Assembly: GCA_003512955.1 (NCBI GenBank)
Contig: DOTG01000025.1
Location: forward strand, 1-8,789
DNA length: 8,789 nt
Reading direction: 5' to 3'
From: Marinilabiliales bacterium
GTDB taxonomy: Bacteria; Bacteroidota; Bacteroidia; Bacteroidales; SZUA-534
The notes under the pieces are model-generated. The model did no database searches. It was given only the letters and a program-made list of their open reading frames with translations, and was not told where the DNA came from. Positions 6,045 through 8,789 of this stretch are shown piece by piece (position 1 is the stretch's first letter; each line of letters begins with the position of its first letter). The translations under genes were made by a program, and so were the position numbers.

Positions 6045-7319
6045 ATGACAACCACCAAAACCCTTGCAACTACCTGGTTCCCGAGCCTTGAAGATATCAC
6101 CAAAGCCAGGGTCAACTTAGGTTCTATCCTGGAACCCACTCCATTGATGAAAAGCCTTTCGCTCTCGGCACAGTATGGCGCAACTATTTACCTGAAACGG
6201 GAAGATTTGCAGCAGGTGCGTTCGTATAAAATCCGGGGAGCCTATCACAAAATTTCTTCGTTGCCGCGCGAGGTGCTCGACCGGGGAATTGTTTGTGCCA
6301 GCGCAGGAAACCATGCCCAGGGGGTGGCTTATTCCGCTTTTAAACTAAAAACCAAGGCCAGGATTTTTATGCCTGAAACCACTCCAAAGCAAAAAGTAAG
6401 GCAGGTGACCATGTTTGGAAAAGAGGCCATTGAGATTATTCTGATTGGCGATTCGTATGACCAGGCATTTCAGGCAGCCAAAGAAACCGCCGAACGCGAA
6501 AAGCTGGCGTTTATCCATCCGTTCGACGATATGAAGATTATTGAAGGCCAAGCCACCGTTGGAATCGAGATTCTGCAACAGGCCGACTGCCATTTCGATT
6601 ACGTATTTATTCCTATCGGCGGAGGCGGACTGGCATCGGGCATCAGCACCTGTTTTAAAACGTTGAGCCCAAACACAAAACTCATCGGGCTGGAACCTGA
6701 GGGAGCCCCTTCGATGAAACGGTCTATTGAAAAAGGAGAAGTGGTAAAACTTGATGAGATAGATACCTTTGTGGATGGTGCAGCAGTGCAACAGGTTGGC
6801 CAGCTGACCTTTCAGATATGCAAGGAGTTGTTGACCGATATTTGCCTGGTACCGGAAGGGCTCATTTGTACCACTATTTTGAAACGATACAACGAAGATG
6901 CCTTGGTGGTAGAACCGGCCGGAGCCATGAGTATGGCAGCTTTGGAACTTTTTAAAGAAGAGATAAAAGGAAAGAACATTTGCTGCATTGTGAGCGGAAG
7001 CAACAACGACATTACCCGCACCGAGGAAATAAAGGAACGTTCGTTGATTTACGAGGGTTTGAAACATTACTTTATTGTACGTTTCCCTCAACGGGCAGGG
7101 GCTTTGCGCGAGTTTGTAAACGATATTTTAAGCCCCGGCGACGACATTACCCTGTTTGAATATTCGAAAAAACACAACCGGGAAAAGGGACCCGCCCTCA
7201 TTGGGATTGAACTTCAGCAAAAGGAAAACTTCCAAAAACTGATTCACAATTTTGAAACAAAAGGGTTTGGGTACGAATACCTTAACGACAAGCCCAACCT
7301 GTTCCAGTATTTGGTTTAA
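6045..7319 (+). CDS. ilvA: Threonine ammonia-lyase (threonine deaminase), biosynthetic
   Basis: PLP enzyme that deaminates threonine to 2-oxobutanoate and ammonia, committing carbon to isoleucine. The 424-aa chain is a fold-type II PLP enzyme: KREDLQQVRSYKIRGAY with Schiff-base K62, SAGNHAQGVAYSA at 86-98, PETTPKQKVRQ near 109, and the phosphate-binding loop IGGGGLASG at 191-199. A single C-terminal ACT-like domain covers about 340-424 (HYFIVRFPQRAGALREF), shorter than the two-domain regulatory region of E. coli IlvA (514 aa) and like the roughly 420-aa B. subtilis and corynebacterial enzymes. Isoleucine inhibition is expected from the family. The location in the ilv cluster, together with the ACT-like domain, argues against a catabolic TdcB-type role. 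It starts 104 nt after ilvC, beyond the hairpin, with an A-rich context and no Shine-Dalgarno sequence. Confidence 0.95.
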   Translation: MTTTKTLATTWFPSLEDITKARVNLGSILEPTPLMKSLSLSAQYGATIYLKREDLQQVRSYKIRGAYHKISSLPREVLDRGIVCASAGNHAQGVAYSAFKLKTKARIFMPETTPKQKVRQVTMFGKEAIEIILIGDSYDQAFQAAKETAEREKLAFIHPFDDMKIIEGQATVGIEILQQADCHFDYVFIPIGGGGLASGISTCFKTLSPNTKLIGLEPEGAPSMKRSIEKGEVVKLDEIDTFVDGAAVQQVGQLTFQICKELLTDICLVPEGLICTTILKRYNEDALVVEPAGAMSMAALELFKEEIKGKNICCIVSGSNNDITRTEEIKERSLIYEGLKHYFIVRFPQRAGALREFVNDILSPGDDITLFEYSKKHNREKGPALIGIELQQKENFQKLIHNFETKGFGYEYLNDKPNLFQYLV

Positions 7320-7488
7320 TGGAGCGCCGACATGGCGGAGGCTCCAGTAACTGAACTTAATCATTTCAAGGATAAAGCAACAACTTCCTGATATTTAAAA
7401 AACTGCTGCGAAACAACTGTTTTTGTCTTTTAGTTTGCTAAAAAATTGCAAATTTGAGTTGCAAAATAACGATCAAAAATAAAGGACT
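7320..7488. other. Intergenic region between ilvA and the aminotransferase gene
   Basis: Immediately after the ilvA stop, UGGAG (7320-7324) pairs with CUCCA (7342-7346) and CGCC (7325-7328) with GGCG (7334-7337), giving a bulged hairpin without a U-run; it may be a 3' end stabiliser rather than a terminator. Further down are two direct TTGCAAA repeats at 7446-7452 and 7459-7465, and CAAATTTG at 7449-7456, a 7/8 match to TAnnTTTG, 32 nt before the next ATG. No good -33 partner is correctly spaced, so a promoter here is likely from the gap size but not clearly defined. Confidence 0.45.
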
Positions 7489-8766
7489 ATGAAACAAGCA
7501 TCTGCACAATTCTCAAAAATGGCCAATCGGGCTGTGGGCAAGGTAATCCAAGAAATTGTCGATTTGGTATCGAAACCCGACACTATTTCGTTTGCCGGAG
7601 CCATCCCTCCTTCCGATGCCCTTCCGGCTGATACGTTTAAAGATATTATGCACGATATTTTGTCAAACCGTATAGATGTAGCTTTGCAATACAGCAGCAC
7701 GTATGGTTTGCAGGAACTTCGCGAGGAGTTGGTCGCTTTTTATCAAAAACAGAACACCCAAATCTCTACCGATGAACTGATTGTGGTCAGCGCCTCACAA
7801 CAGGCCCTCGATTTAATCTCGAAATGCTTTATCGATTCGGGCGACAAGGTTATTTGCCCACTGCCATCGTATATTGCCGCCATGGATACGTTCCGTTCGT
7901 ATGGTGCCGAACTTATTGGCATTCCGATGGATGGTGAAGGGATGCGTACCGATATTTTGGAAGACCGGCTCGAAAACTTTTGCCACATCGGTCAAAAGCC
8001 CAAGTTCATTTATTTGGTCCCCGATTTTCAGAACCCCACAGGAACCACCACCTCGTTGGAGCGCCGGAAAGCCATCCTTAAATTGGCCAACAAATTTGAT
8101 GTGCTGATTGTGGAAGATTCTCCTTACCGCGAACTCCGCTACCGGGGTACCGATCAACCACGTTTTTTGGAACTGGCCGGAACCGATAAAATCATTACCA
8201 TCGGAACATTTACCAAACTGTTTGTCCCCGGTATCCGTTTGGGTTGGGTGGTTGCCGCTCCCAATATTATTGAAAAGCTGATGCTCCTTAAACAAACCAC
8301 AGATATTTGCAGTTCCACCTTGTCGCAACTAATTGCCAGCGAATTCCTGAAGCGTGGCCTGTTCGATGAACACATCAAAAAAACCAAAGCCTTGTATCAG
8401 GATAAACAGAGCCACATGCTGGCGATGCTTAAAAAATACATGCCCAAATATGTCCGTTGGACAGAGCCTGAAGGAGGATTGTTCCTGTTCCTGCACTTAT
8501 CGGAAGATATGAGTGCCCGCGATTTGCTGGAACACGCCATGCGCCGGAAAGTAGCCTATGTGCCCGGCGATGTGTTCTTTTGCGATGGTTCGGGCGAAAA
8601 CACCATGCGCCTAAATTTCTCGTACCCGACGAAAGAACAGGCCGAAGAAGGAATCAAACGGTTGGCCGAAGCCATTGAGGAATATTATCAAAACAGGCTT
8701 AACCGCACCCAGCAGGAACATTATGCCCCGCTGGAAGATTTTAAAAGCTTTGAGCAGATTTATTAG
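7489..8766 (+). CDS. Fold-type I PLP-dependent aminotransferase (LysN / MocR catalytic-domain-like)
   Basis: Cytoplasmic class I/II aminotransferase of 425 aa. Motifs in order: ISFAGAIPPSDALPADTF near 33 (the substrate-loop region typical of LysN/2-aminoadipate-type enzymes), YSSTYGLQELREEL around 68, NPTG at 182-185 (N182 contacts PLP), EDSPYREL with D210 and Y213, GTFTKLFVPGIRLGW with Schiff-base K243, and MRLNFSYP with carboxylate-binding R374. There is no N-terminal helix-turn-helix, so it is not a MocR regulator. This subgroup includes 2-aminoadipate, aromatic and branched-chain aminotransferases. Its position downstream of ilvA suggests a role in transaminating branched-chain 2-oxo acids, but it is not the fold-type IV IlvE enzyme and the substrate cannot be read from the sequence. 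The 169-nt gap leaves open whether it is cotranscribed. The ATG follows an A-rich segment with AAAGGA six to eleven nt upstream. Confidence 0.88.
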   Translation: MKQASAQFSKMANRAVGKVIQEIVDLVSKPDTISFAGAIPPSDALPADTFKDIMHDILSNRIDVALQYSSTYGLQELREELVAFYQKQNTQISTDELIVVSASQQALDLISKCFIDSGDKVICPLPSYIAAMDTFRSYGAELIGIPMDGEGMRTDILEDRLENFCHIGQKPKFIYLVPDFQNPTGTTTSLERRKAILKLANKFDVLIVEDSPYRELRYRGTDQPRFLELAGTDKIITIGTFTKLFVPGIRLGWVVAAPNIIEKLMLLKQTTDICSSTLSQLIASEFLKRGLFDEHIKKTKALYQDKQSHMLAMLKKYMPKYVRWTEPEGGLFLFLHLSEDMSARDLLEHAMRRKVAYVPGDVFFCDGSGENTMRLNFSYPTKEQAEEGIKRLAEAIEEYYQNRLNRTQQEHYAPLEDFKSFEQIY

Positions 8767-8789
8767 TTAGTCGCTCCTTACGAACTCAA

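Noticed and set aside
6345..7091. 248-residue open frame on the minus strand within ilvA
   Set aside because: It is antisense to a clear ilvA coding sequence with full catalytic motifs and shows no recognisable domain; it is a shadow of codon bias.
7813..8328. 171-residue open frame on the minus strand within the aminotransferase gene
   Set aside because: Antisense to conserved PLP-enzyme motifs and without any family signature.
1..8789. CRISPR array, tRNA or rRNA genes, insertion sequences
   Set aside because: No periodic repeats, cloverleaf-like segments, transposase motifs or terminal inverted repeats were seen on either strand.

Overview
The window reads as one strand of a Bacteroidota (Bacteroidia-like) chromosome carrying a branched-chain amino acid (isoleucine/valine) biosynthesis cluster, all on the + strand. 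The phylum assignment rests on promoters that fit the Bacteroidota consensus (TTTG then TAnnTTTG), A-rich gene starts without Shine-Dalgarno sequences, and protein signatures such as a yeast Ilv5-like ketol-acid reductoisomerase. I cannot place it below phylum/class with confidence.

Layout: positions 1-579 contain no conventional gene but hold the most interesting part of the window, a tandem pair of complete attenuation modules. Each module has its own promoter, a 22-23 codon leader peptide made almost entirely of Ile/Val codons and ending in Glu-Gly-Leu-stop, and an intrinsic terminator with an identical GAAACGGAGGGGCT core. In each, the last leader codons (GAAGGGCU) are perfectly complementary to the 5' arm of the following terminator, so a ribosome stalled in the Ile/Val run would leave them free to act as an antiterminator. 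The second terminator ends just before the ilvD start codon.

The structural genes follow: ilvD (580-2436), acetolactate synthase large and small subunits ilvB (2498-4249) and ilvN (4269-4832), ilvC (4894-5940), then a long intrinsic-terminator-like hairpin (5952-6022), ilvA (6045-7319), a 169-nt gap, and a fold-type I PLP aminotransferase (7489-8766).

How they work together: IlvA makes 2-oxobutanoate from threonine; IlvB/IlvN condense pyruvate with pyruvate or 2-oxobutanoate; IlvC isomerises and reduces the acetohydroxy acids; IlvD dehydrates the diols to the 2-oxo acids of valine and isoleucine. The final aminotransferase could carry out the last transamination, but its substrate is not proven by the sequence. 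Two control levels are visible: transcription attenuation at two serial gates sensing charged tRNA-Ile/Val, and end-product inhibition through the ACT domain of IlvN and the ACT-like domain of IlvA.
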